A stretch of DNA of 64,000 bases from Streptomyces zaomyceticus (GTDB lineage Bacteria; Actinomycetota; Actinomycetes; Streptomycetales; Streptomycetaceae): the NCBI RefSeq assembly GCF_014656215.1, contig NZ_BNBZ01000022.1, positions 59,806 through 123,805 of the forward strand, read 5' to 3'. Below, piece by piece: positions 7,718-16,883 of the stretch. Under the pieces are notes generated by a model. The model was not told where the DNA came from. It searched no databases and saw only the letters and a list, made by a program, of their open reading frames with translations. A program made the translations under genes and the position numbers. Within the stretch, counting starts at the first letter, position 1; every line of letters starts with the position of its first letter.

Positions 7718-9067
7718 GTGTCGTCACGCAGATACGTACGGGGGTGGGGAGCGTTGTCCCTGGCCGTCGGAGTCGTCCTCGTCAGTACGGCGGCCCAGTC
7801 GCCCACCGACTCGGACGCGCGGACCGGCATGGCTCCGGAACCCGCCACCGTGGTCACGGTGGACGGCTGCGCCACCGCCGACGGCCTCTGCTCCGCCCCT
7901 CATCACACCGTCGTACTCAGCGGCGCGCCCGTCCTCACCGCCCGCCCCTTCACGCTCGACAGCCAGGTCTCCGGGCCGATGGAACTCGTGCTGCGCACCC
8001 CCGGGGTCCTCGCCGACGTCACCGTCACCGATCAGCGGGGCCGCCGCGTCGCCGGAGCACCGAGCCCCGACGGCACCCGGTGGACCAGCTCCGCGCCCCT
8101 GCCGGCGGGGTCCCGCTACGCCGCGCGCCTCGTCGTCGAGCGCGTCGGGGCGGCAGGCCCCGACCGTCATGTCGCACGGCTGGACTTCCGCACGGTCGCG
8201 GTCCCCGCCGGGAAAAGGCTCACCGTCGCCTTCGGCCCGGAGGACGGCGGCACCTACGGCGTCGGCCGGCCGATCACGGCCGAACTCAGTCACCCCGTGC
8301 CGGCGGACGCCCCGGAGACCCGGCGGGTGGTCGAACGCTCCCTGATCGTGCGGTCCGAACCCCGGGTCGAAGGCGCCTGGTACTGGGTCGACTCCGACAC
8401 CCTCCACTACCGGCCCCGCGGCTACTGGCCCACCCACGCCACGGTCCGGGTCCACAGCGGGCTCGAAAGGGTCCCGGTCACCGGAGGTCTCCTCGGTGGC
8501 CCCTCACGGCCCCTCACCTTCACCACCGGCGCCCGGATCGAAGCCGTCACCGACGTCTCCGCCCTGCGGATGACCGTCTTCCGCGACGGAGAACCGCTCC
8601 GCACCTTCCCGGTCACCACCGGCAAGCCCGGCTACCGCACCCGGGGCGGCACCAAGGTCGTCCTCGGCAAGGAACCGCTCGTGCGTATGCGCGGCGACTC
8701 CATCGGCATCGCCCGCGGCAGCCGCGACTACTTCGACCTGAAGGTGCGCTGGGCCACCCGGGTGACGTGGAGCGGCGAGTACCTCCACGCCGCTCCCTGG
8801 TCGCTGGACGCCCAGGGCAGCGAGAACGTCAGCCACGGCTGCACCGGAATGAGCACCGAGGACGCCGCCTGGCTCTTCGGCACCGTCCGCGAGGGCGACC
8901 TCGTCCGCGTGATCAACGGATACGGCGAGCCCATGACTCCCTTCGACAACGGCTTCGGCGACTGGAACCTCAGCTGGCCCGAGTGGCGGCGGGGGAGCGC
9001 CCTCGACCCGAGCGCCGCCCCCTCCCGCTGGAGAACCACCGCGGCCGCGCTGCGCCCGGCCCTGTGA
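7718..9067 (+). CDS. L,D-transpeptidase (peptidoglycan 3-3 cross-linking), exported
   Basis: A 449-residue exported enzyme. A signal/anchor segment (GWGALSLAVGVVLVSTAA) precedes two Ig-like regions (about 40-260) and a YkuD catalytic domain (about 265-410) with the active-site motif SHGCTGMS, catalytic Cys near residue 375. The Ig-like domains preceding YkuD, as in mycobacterial LdtMt2, support a cell-wall role forming 3-3 meso-DAP cross-links. I start at GTG 7718 because AGGGGAGGG lies 8 bases upstream; GTG 7709 overlaps that site. The next gene follows after 16 bases with its own AAGGAG, so co-transcription is likely. No lipobox cysteine is seen. Confidence 0.88.
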   Translation: MSSRRYVRGWGALSLAVGVVLVSTAAQSPTDSDARTGMAPEPATVVTVDGCATADGLCSAPHHTVVLSGAPVLTARPFTLDSQVSGPMELVLRTPGVLADVTVTDQRGRRVAGAPSPDGTRWTSSAPLPAGSRYAARLVVERVGAAGPDRHVARLDFRTVAVPAGKRLTVAFGPEDGGTYGVGRPITAELSHPVPADAPETRRVVERSLIVRSEPRVEGAWYWVDSDTLHYRPRGYWPTHATVRVHSGLERVPVTGGLLGGPSRPLTFTTGARIEAVTDVSALRMTVFRDGEPLRTFPVTTGKPGYRTRGGTKVVLGKEPLVRMRGDSIGIARGSRDYFDLKVRWATRVTWSGEYLHAAPWSLDAQGSENVSHGCTGMSTEDAAWLFGTVREGDLVRVINGYGEPMTPFDNGFGDWNLSWPEWRRGSALDPSAAPSRWRTTAAALRPAL

Positions 9068-9083
9068 ACCGCAAGGAGCTGCG

Positions 9084-9392
9084 ATGACGGACATCACCCG
9101 GGTCGACGTCGGGGACGGGACCCTCTTCGTGGAGGCACGGCGACTCGGCCCCGACTCGGAACTCGAAGGGCTCGGCGGCCGACTGCCCGACCTCTCGGCG
9201 GTCACCGAGGCGCTCTCCTCCTTCGCCGGACAGATCGGGGACGCCCTCCACCGTGCGGCCCCGGACCGCGCGTCGGTCGAGTTCGGCTGCCAGCTCGGCC
9301 TGGACGCCGGCAAGCTCACGGCGCTCGTCGTCCAGGGCAGCGCCAACGCGAGTCTGCGCGTCACCCTCGAATGGACGAAGACGCCGCACTGA
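9084..9392 (+). CDS. CU044_2847 / Trypco1-like small protein
   Basis: A 102-residue protein with the pattern VDVGDGTLFVEAR near the N-terminus, a central helical region (LSAVTEALSSFAGQIGDAL), then VEFGCQLGLDAGKLTALVVQG and a final beta-strand ending ANASLRVTLEW. This resembles the CU044_2847 family, which I link from memory to the trypsin-co-occurring domain 1 (Trypco1) of peptidase-based conflict systems. No trypsin-like or STAND gene is adjacent here; the partner by position is the L,D-transpeptidase 16 bases upstream. The family call is by eye and the role is unknown. Confidence 0.65.
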   Translation: MTDITRVDVGDGTLFVEARRLGPDSELEGLGGRLPDLSAVTEALSSFAGQIGDALHRAAPDRASVEFGCQLGLDAGKLTALVVQGSANASLRVTLEWTKTPH

Positions 9393-9437
9393 GCCGCCCC
9401 GGCCTCGGACCCCGGGCCATCGCGTCCTGGCCCCGGC

Positions 9438-11102
9438 CTACCGGTACTCGACCGTCAGCGTCACCGGTGCGTCCCGGTTCACGAAGAGGTACGCGGTCCC
9501 CGTCGGAGCCGTCGTGAACCCGAGCCGGAACTGTGTGACCCCTCCCCGGTTCAGGGCCGCGAGCGCCTCCGCGGAGAGGTCCGTCGACACCGCGCTCCCG
9601 GAGGAGAACGCGTCGATCCGTGCCGCGCCCGCCACCGTGGCCGCCGCCGACCAGTCCGCCGGTTCCACCGAGCACGCTCCGAAGCAGCCCGTGCGCAGGT
9701 CCGCCTGGAGCCGGTTGCCCGTGGGGGAGGCCCAGGGGTCGCCCGAGCCGCTCGACCTGCTGACGGTGAGCCAGGCCCGGGTGATCTCCTTGTCGGCCGG
9801 GATCTTCGAGGTGTCGAAGGAGACCACCGAACGATTCACCTTGCCGTCCGTGCCCCGGCCGAGCGCGAGCCCGGACAGATCCTCCAGGGTGCCGACCGCC
9901 GCTCCCGAGCCGTCCGCCGCGGCCTTCACGTACCCGTCCTCGGCGTCCGTGCTGGAGAGGACGGTCCGGCCGGAGGCGGGCGGCGGCGTGCCGGTGCCGC
10001 GCAGGGCGCGCACCATGCCCATGATCGCCTCGATCTGCTTCCCGCCGTGCCGGGCGTAGGCCGTGTCACCGAGGTAGCCCCACCAGTTCCAGCAGCCGTT
10101 CGGGTTCTCCAGGGTCGTGGTGGGTGCCGCCTGCGGATACAGCACGATCATGTCGTTGGTGTCGGCGTACTCGTTCAGATAGGCGCCCTCGACGAAGCGG
10201 GTGCCGAAGCCCTGGTACGCGTACCCCTGCTTGCAGCCGTGCAGGGCCACGAGCAGCTTGCAGCGCGCACCCTGGGCGCAGGACGCCGGGACGTACGCGA
10301 AACCCTCGGCGCCCATCGAGAGGGCCGCCGCGGAGCCGCCCGGCGCGTAGGTGTTCTGGTCGAAGCGGACGAGCGAGCCGCCGGTGCCCGAGCCCGGGGC
10401 CGCGACCGGCCCGAAGAGGTGTCCGAGCAACTGCCCCTCGGCGTCGATCCCGCAGTTGTTGAGGAACGGAGTCTGCGTCACCGTGCACGAGTTGGGGCCG
10501 AGCGGAGTGATCCAGGCGTGGCCCGCCGCCGTGGAGCGGTTGTACTGGACGCGGGCGCCGAAACGGCCGTAGTAGTCTGCGAGCGCGTCCGCCACCGGGC
10601 GCTTCACCGTCGAGTCGCCCGAGCCGCTGAACACGTACACCGGGTCTCCGGACAGGTTCTCCACCGGGTCGATCCGGCCCTGCGCCGACCGGTCGCGGGT
10701 GGCCTGCTCCAGGGTGGCGAGCTGAAGGTTCTGCATCGTGTCCATACAGGCGTTGAGCGCCGTGGCGAGCTGGCCGCGCGCGCAGTCGTACGGCCCCGAG
10801 GCGAACGCCGCGGAACCCTCGAACGTACCCGAGTAGGCCACGTGCAACTGGGTGGCCATGTAGCCGCCGGACGACACCCCCGCACTGAACACGGAGCCGA
10901 TGTCGTACCCCTGGAGCGTGCCGGGCACGGGCGGGGGAGCGGCGGCCGCGGCGGGGGGCGCGGTGGGGAACAGGACCGCGGCGGCGCAGAGCAGGAGTGC
11001 CGCGAGGCGGCGGGGCCCGCCGAGCAGGGCGGGACGGGATGAACGTTCGGGGCCCGATGGACGCGGCAGACGGAATGGACGTGTGGGACGGGGTGAACGC
11101 AT
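9438..11102 (-). CDS. Secreted PHA depolymerase-like esterase with C-terminal DNRLRE-type domain
   Basis: A 554-residue secreted protein. The signal peptide is long, with the hydrophobic core near 31-57. The catalytic region (about 60-370) is an alpha/beta hydrolase of the short-chain-length poly(3-hydroxyalkanoate) depolymerase, type 2 kind: nucleophile in SAGVSSGGYMATQ (Ser77 by GxSxG) and conserved blocks KLLVALHGCKQGYAYQG and NPNGCWNWWGYLG; AGHAW carries a candidate catalytic His. Residues about 385-554 form a beta-rich DNRLRE/CBM96-like domain that may bind substrate. Many cysteines suggest disulfides. Polymer substrate is inferred; it could act on other polyesters. It diverges from the TPR gene. 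Confidence 0.88.
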   Translation of the reverse strand: MRSPRPTRPFRLPRPSGPERSSRPALLGGPRRLAALLLCAAAVLFPTAPPAAAAAPPPVPGTLQGYDIGSVFSAGVSSGGYMATQLHVAYSGTFEGSAAFASGPYDCARGQLATALNACMDTMQNLQLATLEQATRDRSAQGRIDPVENLSGDPVYVFSGSGDSTVKRPVADALADYYGRFGARVQYNRSTAAGHAWITPLGPNSCTVTQTPFLNNCGIDAEGQLLGHLFGPVAAPGSGTGGSLVRFDQNTYAPGGSAAALSMGAEGFAYVPASCAQGARCKLLVALHGCKQGYAYQGFGTRFVEGAYLNEYADTNDMIVLYPQAAPTTTLENPNGCWNWWGYLGDTAYARHGGKQIEAIMGMVRALRGTGTPPPASGRTVLSSTDAEDGYVKAAADGSGAAVGTLEDLSGLALGRGTDGKVNRSVVSFDTSKIPADKEITRAWLTVSRSSGSGDPWASPTGNRLQADLRTGCFGACSVEPADWSAAATVAGAARIDAFSSGSAVSTDLSAEALAALNRGGVTQFRLGFTTAPTGTAYLFVNRDAPVTLTVEYR

Positions 11103-11271
11103 GGGGTCTCCCGGATGGCTCGTTCCTGACGGAGGTTCGGCCGGGAGGCTATGGGCGGTCCGGAGTCGTCCTCCATGGGTGAGGACGCCACAATCCGGCC
11201 CGCCGGGTATGGCGGCCCGTCACCTGGCAGCCGCCACGGAGGGTCCCGGTGCGAACTGCGAGGATGCCGTC

Positions 11272-11823
11272 ATGGGACATCACGAGGAGCAGAAGGCCGA
11301 GAAGAACGCCGAGAAGAACGCCGACAGGAAGGGCGAGAAGCGCGGCCGCCTGGCCGAGGCGGTGGCACTGCGCGAAGCGGGCCGGCGCGAGGAGGCCCGC
11401 GAGAAGCTCGTCGCACTCGCCGCCGAGCACCCGGAAGACGCGGAGACCGCCTATCAGACGGCCTGGGCGCACGACGTCCTCGGCCTGGAGGCGGAGGCCG
11501 TGTCGTACTACGAAAGCGCCCTCGCGGGCACCGGGCTCAGCTCCGAGGACCGGCGTGGGGCGCTCCTCGGTCTCGGCAGCACCTACCGGGTCCTCGGCCG
11601 TTACGAGGAGGCCGTCGCCCTGCTGACCGGCGCCGTCGAGGAGTTCCCGGAGGAGGGGGCTCTGCGGGCCTTCCTCGCGATGGCCCTCTACAACACGGGC
11701 GAGCACCACGAGTCGACCCGGCTGCTGCTCCGGCTGCTCGCCGCCACCAGCGGGGACCCGTCCGTGCGGACGTACCGCCGGGCCATCGAGCACTACGCAG
11801 GGGACCTCGACGCGACCGAGTGA
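11272..11823 (+). CDS. Tetratricopeptide-repeat protein
   Basis: A 183-residue cytosolic protein. A charged Lys/Glu leader (AEKNAEKNADRKGEKR) precedes at least three TPR-type helical pairs: LREAGRREEAREKLVALAAE, then a pair around AWAHDVLGLEAEAVSYYESA, then STYRVLGRYEEAVALLTGAV and ALYNTGEHHESTRLLLRLL. TPRs mediate protein-protein contacts and no catalytic motif is present. I start at ATG 11272, about ten bases after GCGAGGATG; the frame is open well upstream but that part looks non-coding. It is a single gene with a terminator at 11840-11911. The partner is unknown. Confidence 0.85.
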   Translation: MGHHEEQKAEKNAEKNADRKGEKRGRLAEAVALREAGRREEAREKLVALAAEHPEDAETAYQTAWAHDVLGLEAEAVSYYESALAGTGLSSEDRRGALLGLGSTYRVLGRYEEAVALLTGAVEEFPEEGALRAFLAMALYNTGEHHESTRLLLRLLAATSGDPSVRTYRRAIEHYAGDLDATE

Positions 11824-11839
11824 CACGAGAGGAGCCCCG

Positions 11840-11911
11840 GCCGCGCCCGGCCCCCTGGTCGAGCCCGACCCCCCAGCCGCGCCGGGCCTCTCCGTCGTGG
11901 CCGGGCGCGGC
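11840..11911. terminator. Long-loop bidirectional terminator
   Basis: GCCGCGCCCGGCC (11840-11852) pairs perfectly with 11899-11911 across a 46-base loop. It lies between the convergent TPR (stop 11823) and cupin (stop 11978) genes. There is no T-run, as is common in Streptomyces. Confidence 0.5.
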
Positions 11912-11977
11912 TCGTGTTCGGACCCTCCCCGGCACCCGGTTCGTCCGCCCTACCGGCCCGTCCGCCGTACCCGGACC

Positions 11978-12304
11978 TCAGTCGTTCACCGCCGTCAGGA
12001 GCACCACCGCGTCGTCCAGCGCGGTCAGCCCGTGCCGCTCCTTGGAAATCATCAGCAGAGTGCCCGACGCCAGCTCCTCCGCCCTCCCGGCCGCCGTCAG
12101 GCTCACCCGGCCCCGCAACACCTGGAGACTCGCGGCAGGTGGTGCGTTGTGCTCGTCGAGGGAGGTGCCCGCCGTCAGCGCGATCACGGTCTGCCGGAGC
12201 ACCCCGTCGTGCATCACCAGATAGGCGCTGCGCCCGTGCGGCGCCGTGCGGGCAGCGGTCAGGTGCTCGTCGGCGAGGGCGGTGAGGTCGGCGCGGTCAC
12301 GCAT
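11978..12304 (-). CDS. Small single-domain cupin
   Basis: A 108-residue protein with one beta-barrel cupin. Motif 1 is degenerate (TAGTSLDEHNAPPAASLQVLRG) and motif 2 is around ISKERHGLTALDDAVVLL. The His and Glu metal ligands are partly conserved, so metal binding is plausible but not certain. Small cupins of this kind often act as sensors or detoxifying enzymes. Its ATG overlaps the 3' end of the MFS gene by 8 bases, so it is the second gene of a coupled pair and probably shares the substrate or stress response. Confidence 0.8.
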   Translation of the reverse strand: MRDRADLTALADEHLTAARTAPHGRSAYLVMHDGVLRQTVIALTAGTSLDEHNAPPAASLQVLRGRVSLTAAGRAEELASGTLLMISKERHGLTALDDAVVLLTAVND

Positions 12305-13565
12305 GATGATCTCCCTGCGGGGTGCGCGGGCGGATACCCCCAGCCTCCCGTCTGCCGTCCGGGACGCAACTCGGGACCGCCGGTCGTGCGGAGCACAGCG
12401 CCACCGGAGCGCCGGCGGCGACGAACACCCCGGCGGCGAGCAGGGCGGCCGACCAGCCGTGCGCCGCGTACAGCCAGGACCCGGCGAGGGCGCCGAACGC
12501 CCCGCCGCCGAACGTGGCCAGCATGAAGACCGTGTTGACCCGCGCCGCCACCGCCCGGCCGATCCCGAAGATCCGCGCCTGGTTGGCCACCTGGCAGGAG
12601 CTCACCCCCGCCACCAGCAGATTCGCCCCTGCCACCAGGGCCACGGGGGAGTGCGGGGCCAGCCCCGCCGCGCCGAGACCGAGTCCCGCGAGCACCAGCC
12701 CACCGGCGCCCACCGCGGACGCCCCGTAGCGGTCGGTGAGCGGCCCGGCCGTCGCCGACAGCAGCGCGGCGGGCAGTGTCAGGGCCCCGAAGAGGCCGGC
12801 GGCACCCGGCCCGTACCCGAGGGGCGGCGCCGCCAGATGGAAGGCGAGCACCGTCCAGAAGACACTGAACGCGGCGAACACGCAGGCGCCGAGGAACGCC
12901 GAGACCCGCAGGTCGCGGTGCACGGCCAGGAGCCGGGGCAGTCCGGCGAGGAGTCCGGCGTACGAGGTCCGGCCCCGCGCCCCGAGCCGCACCGGCAGCC
13001 TCCGCGGCAACACGAACAAGAGCGCTCCCGTCGCGACGGCGGCCACGACGTAGGCGACCCGCCAGCTGCCGCTCGCATCGGTCACGGCGCCCGAGACCGT
13101 ACGGGAGAGGGTCGACCCCAGCGTGAGCCCCAGACCGACCAGGCCCACGACCCGGCCCTGCCTCCCGGGTCCCGCGAGCACCGCCGCCACCGGTGTGAGG
13201 ATCTGCGGCAGCACGGTCGTCGTGGACAGCGCGAGGGTCGCCAGGGCCAGGGTGACCACGTCCGGCGCCGCCGCCGCGACGAGCAGCGCCACGCAGGTGA
13301 GTGAGAGCAGCACCGACGTGAGGCGGCGGAGCCGCGCGGTGTCGGCCGCCGGCACGAGGAGCAGGATGCCGAGCGCGTACCCGATCTGGGCGGCCGGGGC
13401 GATCAGGCCGGCGGTCCGCTCGGAGACGTCGAGACCACGGGCGACGGCGGCGAGGAGCGGCTGCGGGAAGTAGATGTTGGCCACGGTGACCGCGCCGGCC
13501 ACGGCGAAGAGCGGGACGTTCACGGGCCGGTCGGGATCGGGGGCGACGCGGGGGCTCGGTTCCAC
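12297..13565 (-). CDS. MFS drug/metabolite efflux transporter
   Basis: A 422-residue major facilitator protein with about 12 hydrophobic spans in two halves. It begins NVPLFAVAGAVTVANIYFPQ, a pattern of the DHA1 CynX/NMT-like branch, and has GYALGILLLVPAADTARLRR in the first-half loop. I use GTG 13565 because GGAAGAGAG precedes it at good spacing and the transmembrane region starts 15 residues later. It is divergent from the LysR gene at 13689, its likely regulator, and coupled to the cupin gene. The substrate is unknown. Confidence 0.85.
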   Translation of the reverse strand: MEPSPRVAPDPDRPVNVPLFAVAGAVTVANIYFPQPLLAAVARGLDVSERTAGLIAPAAQIGYALGILLLVPAADTARLRRLTSVLLSLTCVALLVAAAAPDVVTLALATLALSTTTVLPQILTPVAAVLAGPGRQGRVVGLVGLGLTLGSTLSRTVSGAVTDASGSWRVAYVVAAVATGALLFVLPRRLPVRLGARGRTSYAGLLAGLPRLLAVHRDLRVSAFLGACVFAAFSVFWTVLAFHLAAPPLGYGPGAAGLFGALTLPAALLSATAGPLTDRYGASAVGAGGLVLAGLGLGAAGLAPHSPVALVAGANLLVAGVSSCQVANQARIFGIGRAVAARVNTVFMLATFGGGAFGALAGSWLYAAHGWSAALLAAGVFVAAGAPVALCSARPAVPSCVPDGRREAGGIRPRTPQGDHHA

Positions 13566-13688
13566 GGACTCTCTTCCGGAAGGCGGAGGGGGATGCCCCC
13601 CAGGCTCCTCGCCGTCGAGCCGGTCGAGCAAGATGAGATCATCGAACCGGCGTTGAGTCACGCTAAACGAACGCGAGGAGGGCTCCCG

Positions 13689-14576
13689 GTGCTCGAACGG
13701 TACGAACTGGAAACGTTCCTCACGCTCGCCGAGGAGCTCCACTTCGGGCGTACCGGCGAGCGCCTCGGTGTCTCCACCGGGCGCGTCAGCCAGACCGTCA
13801 GGAAGCTGGAGCGCCGCATCGGCACCCCACTGTTCGCCCGTACCAGCCGCACCGTCGACCTCACCCCGGTCGGTCGGCGCCTGTACGAGGACCTCCTGCC
13901 CGTGCACCGGCAGCTCCGGACGGCGCTGGAACGCGCCATGGACGCCGGACGCGGCATCCACGGGCGGCTGCGTACCGGCTTCGCCACCCCCTGGGGCGGC
14001 GAACTGCTCACGGCCGCCGCCGACGCCCTCCTCGCCGGCCACCCCGGCTGCGAGATCACCGTTCGCGAAGTCTCCCTCGACAGCGGAGTCCGGCCCCTCG
14101 AGGACGGCGAACTCGACATCCAGCTCACCGCCTTCCCGGTGCGCGAGCCGGAGCTCACCACGGGCCCGGTCGTCCTCCGGGACGACCGCGTGCTGCTGCT
14201 GCCCGCCGCGCACCCGCTGGCCGGCCGGCCGTCCCTCGGCCTCGAGGACCTCGCCGGCCTTCCGCTGATCACCACCGAAGGCGCCAACCCCCGCCACTGG
14301 CTCGACCACCACTACCCCCGGCGCACCCCGTCGGGCGCCCGCATCGGACGCGGCCCGGTCGCCGCCACCTGGCAGGAGGTCCTCTCCCACGTCACGGCCG
14401 GCCGGGGTGTCGCCCCGGGCGCGGCCCGCGGCGCCCGCTACCACCCCCGCCCCGGGATCGCCTACGTCCCCCTGAGGGACGCACCGCCGCTGGAGTACGG
14501 CCTGGTCTGGCGCACCGCCGCGGACTCGGCCCTGATCAGGGCCTTCGCGGCAGCGGTCGGCTCGCAGGGTCCCTGA
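13689..14576 (+). CDS. LysR-family transcriptional regulator
   Basis: A 295-residue regulator. The N-terminal helix-turn-helix (LETFLTLAEELHFGRTGERL, then VSTGRVSQTVRKLERRIGTPLF) is a standard LysR DNA-binding domain, followed by a periplasmic-binding-protein-like effector domain (about 90-290). I choose GTG 13689, with GAGGAGG seven bases upstream, as the N-terminus then reads VLERYELETF as in the family. It diverges from the MFS gene across 123 bases and probably controls it in response to the transported compound. Confidence 0.9.
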   Translation: MLERYELETFLTLAEELHFGRTGERLGVSTGRVSQTVRKLERRIGTPLFARTSRTVDLTPVGRRLYEDLLPVHRQLRTALERAMDAGRGIHGRLRTGFATPWGGELLTAAADALLAGHPGCEITVREVSLDSGVRPLEDGELDIQLTAFPVREPELTTGPVVLRDDRVLLLPAAHPLAGRPSLGLEDLAGLPLITTEGANPRHWLDHHYPRRTPSGARIGRGPVAATWQEVLSHVTAGRGVAPGAARGARYHPRPGIAYVPLRDAPPLEYGLVWRTAADSALIRAFAAAVGSQGP

Positions 14577-14691
14577 ACCCGACGGGTGCGCCACGGACGG
14601 ACCGGGGAACCGGCCGCAGTCGCCGGGGAGCGACCGCGGTCCCGGAGCCTCGCCCGCGGTTGCGGAAGCCTCACCCATGGTCCAGGAGGTC

Positions 14692-16053
14692 TCACGCGCC
14701 GTCCCGGGGGACGAGCGCGCCCGTCAGATGGTCGTACGCCACGTGCGCGTGCAGCCGTACGCCGGTGACGAGGGTGTCGTCGTCCGCGTAGAAGTGCGGG
14801 TTGTGGTTGGTCACCAGACCGCGGCCGCCCGGCTCGGGCACCGGGCGCCCGGCGGCGTCCAGGATCGCGTCCTGGACGCCGAGCATCACGTAGAGGCCGC
14901 CGAACCTGCTCACGAACTCGGAGACGTCGTCGTAGCCGAGCGTCGCCCCCGCCTCCAGCACCCGTTCCTCGCCCACCACCCTGCGGAAGGTCGGAAGCCC
15001 CGCCTCGACCCACGGCCCGCTGTTGTGCACGGGCGGCACGGACTGCAGGTACTCGACCGCGGCCGTCGCCCCGTACGCCGCGGCCGAGTGTTCGGCGAGC
15101 GTCGTCAGACGATCCTGGACCCGGCCCATGTCGGACTCGACGGCGCAGCGGACCGTGCCCCACAGCGTCACCGTCTGCCCGACGATGTTGAACCGGCCGA
15201 CGTCCTCGACGTGCCCGATGGACACGGTGACCGCGTCGAAGGCCGAGACCTGCCGGTACAGCTGGCCGATGCCCGTCAGAACCGCCCCCACCGCCGGCAT
15301 CGGGTCGACGCCCTCCCAGGGCGTCGAGCCGTGGGTCTGCTTGCCGGTGACGACGATACGGACGAGGCTGGACGCGCCGTACTGATTGCCGACGCGATAT
15401 CCCACGTACCCCTTCGGGTGCGGTGTCACATGCAGCCCGAAGGCCATCGTGGGCACGGGGTCGGCGAACGCTCCGGCCTCGACCATCGCCCGCGCCCCGC
15501 CCTCCTCGGTGACCGGAGGACCCTCCTCGGCGGGCTGGAAGACGAAGAGCACGGTGCCCGGCAACCGGTCACGCACCCCCGCGAGCACCGTCGCCGCGCC
15601 GAGCAGCGCCGCCGTGTGACAGTCGTGCCCGCAGGCGTGCGAAACGGGGAACGGGCCGCCCGGGTAGTCGCCGTCGACCACCTCGGAGGCGAAGTCCGTC
15701 CCGCACAGGTCCCGGACCGGCAGCGCGTCCATGTCGGCCCGCAGCGCCACGACCCGTTCGCCCGGCATCCCGCCGCGCAGGACGCCGACCACCCCGTGCC
15801 CGGCGATCCCCGTACGGACCTCGTCGATGCCGAGGACACGCAGTCGGTCCGCCACGAAGCGGGCCGTGTTCACCTCACGGTTGGACAGCTCCGGATGCCG
15901 GTGCAGATGGCGCCGCCAGGCCACCACCTGCCGCGCCACCCCGGCCGCCCGCTCGTCCAGTTCGTCGTGGATCGCCTCGCTGCCCAACGGGGACTCCCTC
16001 TCGTTCCGGCCGGCGCCGTCGTCACGGGGTACGTGCTCCACCCAGGCTCCCAC
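14692..16053 (-). CDS. M20-family amidohydrolase
   Basis: A 453-residue cytosolic metal-dependent amidohydrolase (peptidase M20D, N-acyl-amino-acid deacylase/hippuricase type). Motifs include WRRHLHRHPELSNRE, SHACGHDCHTAALLG (metal-binding Cys/His/Asp), FQPAEEGPP (catalytic Glu) and FGLHVTPHPKG, with the small dimerisation domain between. C-terminal VTNHNPHFYADDD is also typical. The substrate cannot be told; amidohydrolases of this branch cleave N-acyl amino acids or indole-3-acetyl conjugates. Start GTG 16053 is tentative; GTG 16041, behind GGGAGCC, is an alternative that removes four residues. Confidence 0.9.
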   Translation of the reverse strand: MGAWVEHVPRDDGAGRNERESPLGSEAIHDELDERAAGVARQVVAWRRHLHRHPELSNREVNTARFVADRLRVLGIDEVRTGIAGHGVVGVLRGGMPGERVVALRADMDALPVRDLCGTDFASEVVDGDYPGGPFPVSHACGHDCHTAALLGAATVLAGVRDRLPGTVLFVFQPAEEGPPVTEEGGARAMVEAGAFADPVPTMAFGLHVTPHPKGYVGYRVGNQYGASSLVRIVVTGKQTHGSTPWEGVDPMPAVGAVLTGIGQLYRQVSAFDAVTVSIGHVEDVGRFNIVGQTVTLWGTVRCAVESDMGRVQDRLTTLAEHSAAAYGATAAVEYLQSVPPVHNSGPWVEAGLPTFRRVVGEERVLEAGATLGYDDVSEFVSRFGGLYVMLGVQDAILDAAGRPVPEPGGRGLVTNHNPHFYADDDTLVTGVRLHAHVAYDHLTGALVPRDGA

Positions 16054-16138
16054 CCGGGACGGAACCCGGCACCGTTCCGGCAGCGCCCGGAAGGCCGATT
16101 CCGGGGCAGAGCAGACGACGGAAGCACGCCAGGGCCGA

Positions 16139-16717
16139 TCAGACGACGGAAGCCCGCCCGGGGTCGACCGGGTCGATCTCGTGCTCGTCGAAGAGGCTCT
16201 CGAGTGCCTCCAGACCGCCTTCCCGCCGGAAGTCCTTCTCGGCCTCGGTGATCGGCAGGAGCCACAGAATCCGGGCGTGGTCGCCCCCCTCCCAGGTGTA
16301 GACCTCGAACTCGGGTCCCATGGGGTAGGGCAGGCTCACCAGGTAGTGGTCACAGGCCGAGTCGTCGAGCCACGGTCGACCGATGGGGACGGTGTGCCCG
16401 ACGTCGAGTCGTTGCCGCACAGGACCGCAGTGGTAGTACGCGTTCATGGTGACGCTCTCCAGATTGGTCCACTCGTCACGCGGCGCCGCGAGGAAGAACT
16501 CCGTCCCGTGGCCGTCCTGCTGCGTCGCCTCCCAGCAACCCGACGTCACATAGAGCCACCAGTCCCCGGGGTGGGCGGGATGGATCCGGAAGATCCGGAA
16601 CCCGGGCGCGCGGTCCTCGATCGGCCCCTCGGCGCCGGGGACCTCGTCGATGACCCGGCCGGGAAGGGTGCTGCGGAGGTGGTCGAGGAGTGCGGTGCGT
16701 GCTGCGGCGTTCGGCAT
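16139..16717 (-). CDS. Suppressor-of-fused domain protein
   Basis: A 192-residue protein with features of bacterial SUFU-domain proteins (PF05076): HPAHPGDWWLYVTSGCWEA, then FFLAAPRDEWTNLESVTMNA, CDHYLVSLPYPMGPEFEVY and ILWLLPITEAEKDF. Bacterial SUFU proteins occur as immunity proteins in polymorphic toxin systems, but no toxin gene is beside this one. It begins at ATG 16717. It lies 86 bases downstream of the M20 gene start region on the same strand but reads as a separate unit. The role is unknown. Confidence 0.85.
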   Translation of the reverse strand: MPNAAARTALLDHLRSTLPGRVIDEVPGAEGPIEDRAPGFRIFRIHPAHPGDWWLYVTSGCWEATQQDGHGTEFFLAAPRDEWTNLESVTMNAYYHCGPVRQRLDVGHTVPIGRPWLDDSACDHYLVSLPYPMGPEFEVYTWEGGDHARILWLLPITEAEKDFRREGGLEALESLFDEHEIDPVDPGRASVV

Positions 16718-16817
16718 CCGGTCATGATGCCTTCGGGTCCCCGGAACCCGTCGGGCGGGTGCGGCCCCGCCGCCCCGCCCGGACACGCCGATGCCGACGG
16801 ATCCAGCGACCGACGAA

Positions 16818-16868
16818 CGAACGGCCGCACGCCCCCGGCCGTGAAGCGCGGGAGTGTGCGGCCGTTCG
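16818..16868 (-). terminator. Terminator after the GDT1-type exporter gene
   Basis: A 13-bp stem (16818-16830 with 16856-16868) with a 25-base loop. It starts 16 bases past the stop codon of the minus-strand exporter gene and separates it from the SUFU gene. Confidence 0.7.
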
Positions 16869-16883
16869 GAGACGTCGTCGGTG

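Noticed and set aside
12297..14678. 793-codon frame extending the MFS transporter upstream through the LysR gene
   Set aside because: Only the last 422 codons match the transporter; the rest is the antisense of lysR, and a good ribosome site supports GTG 13565.
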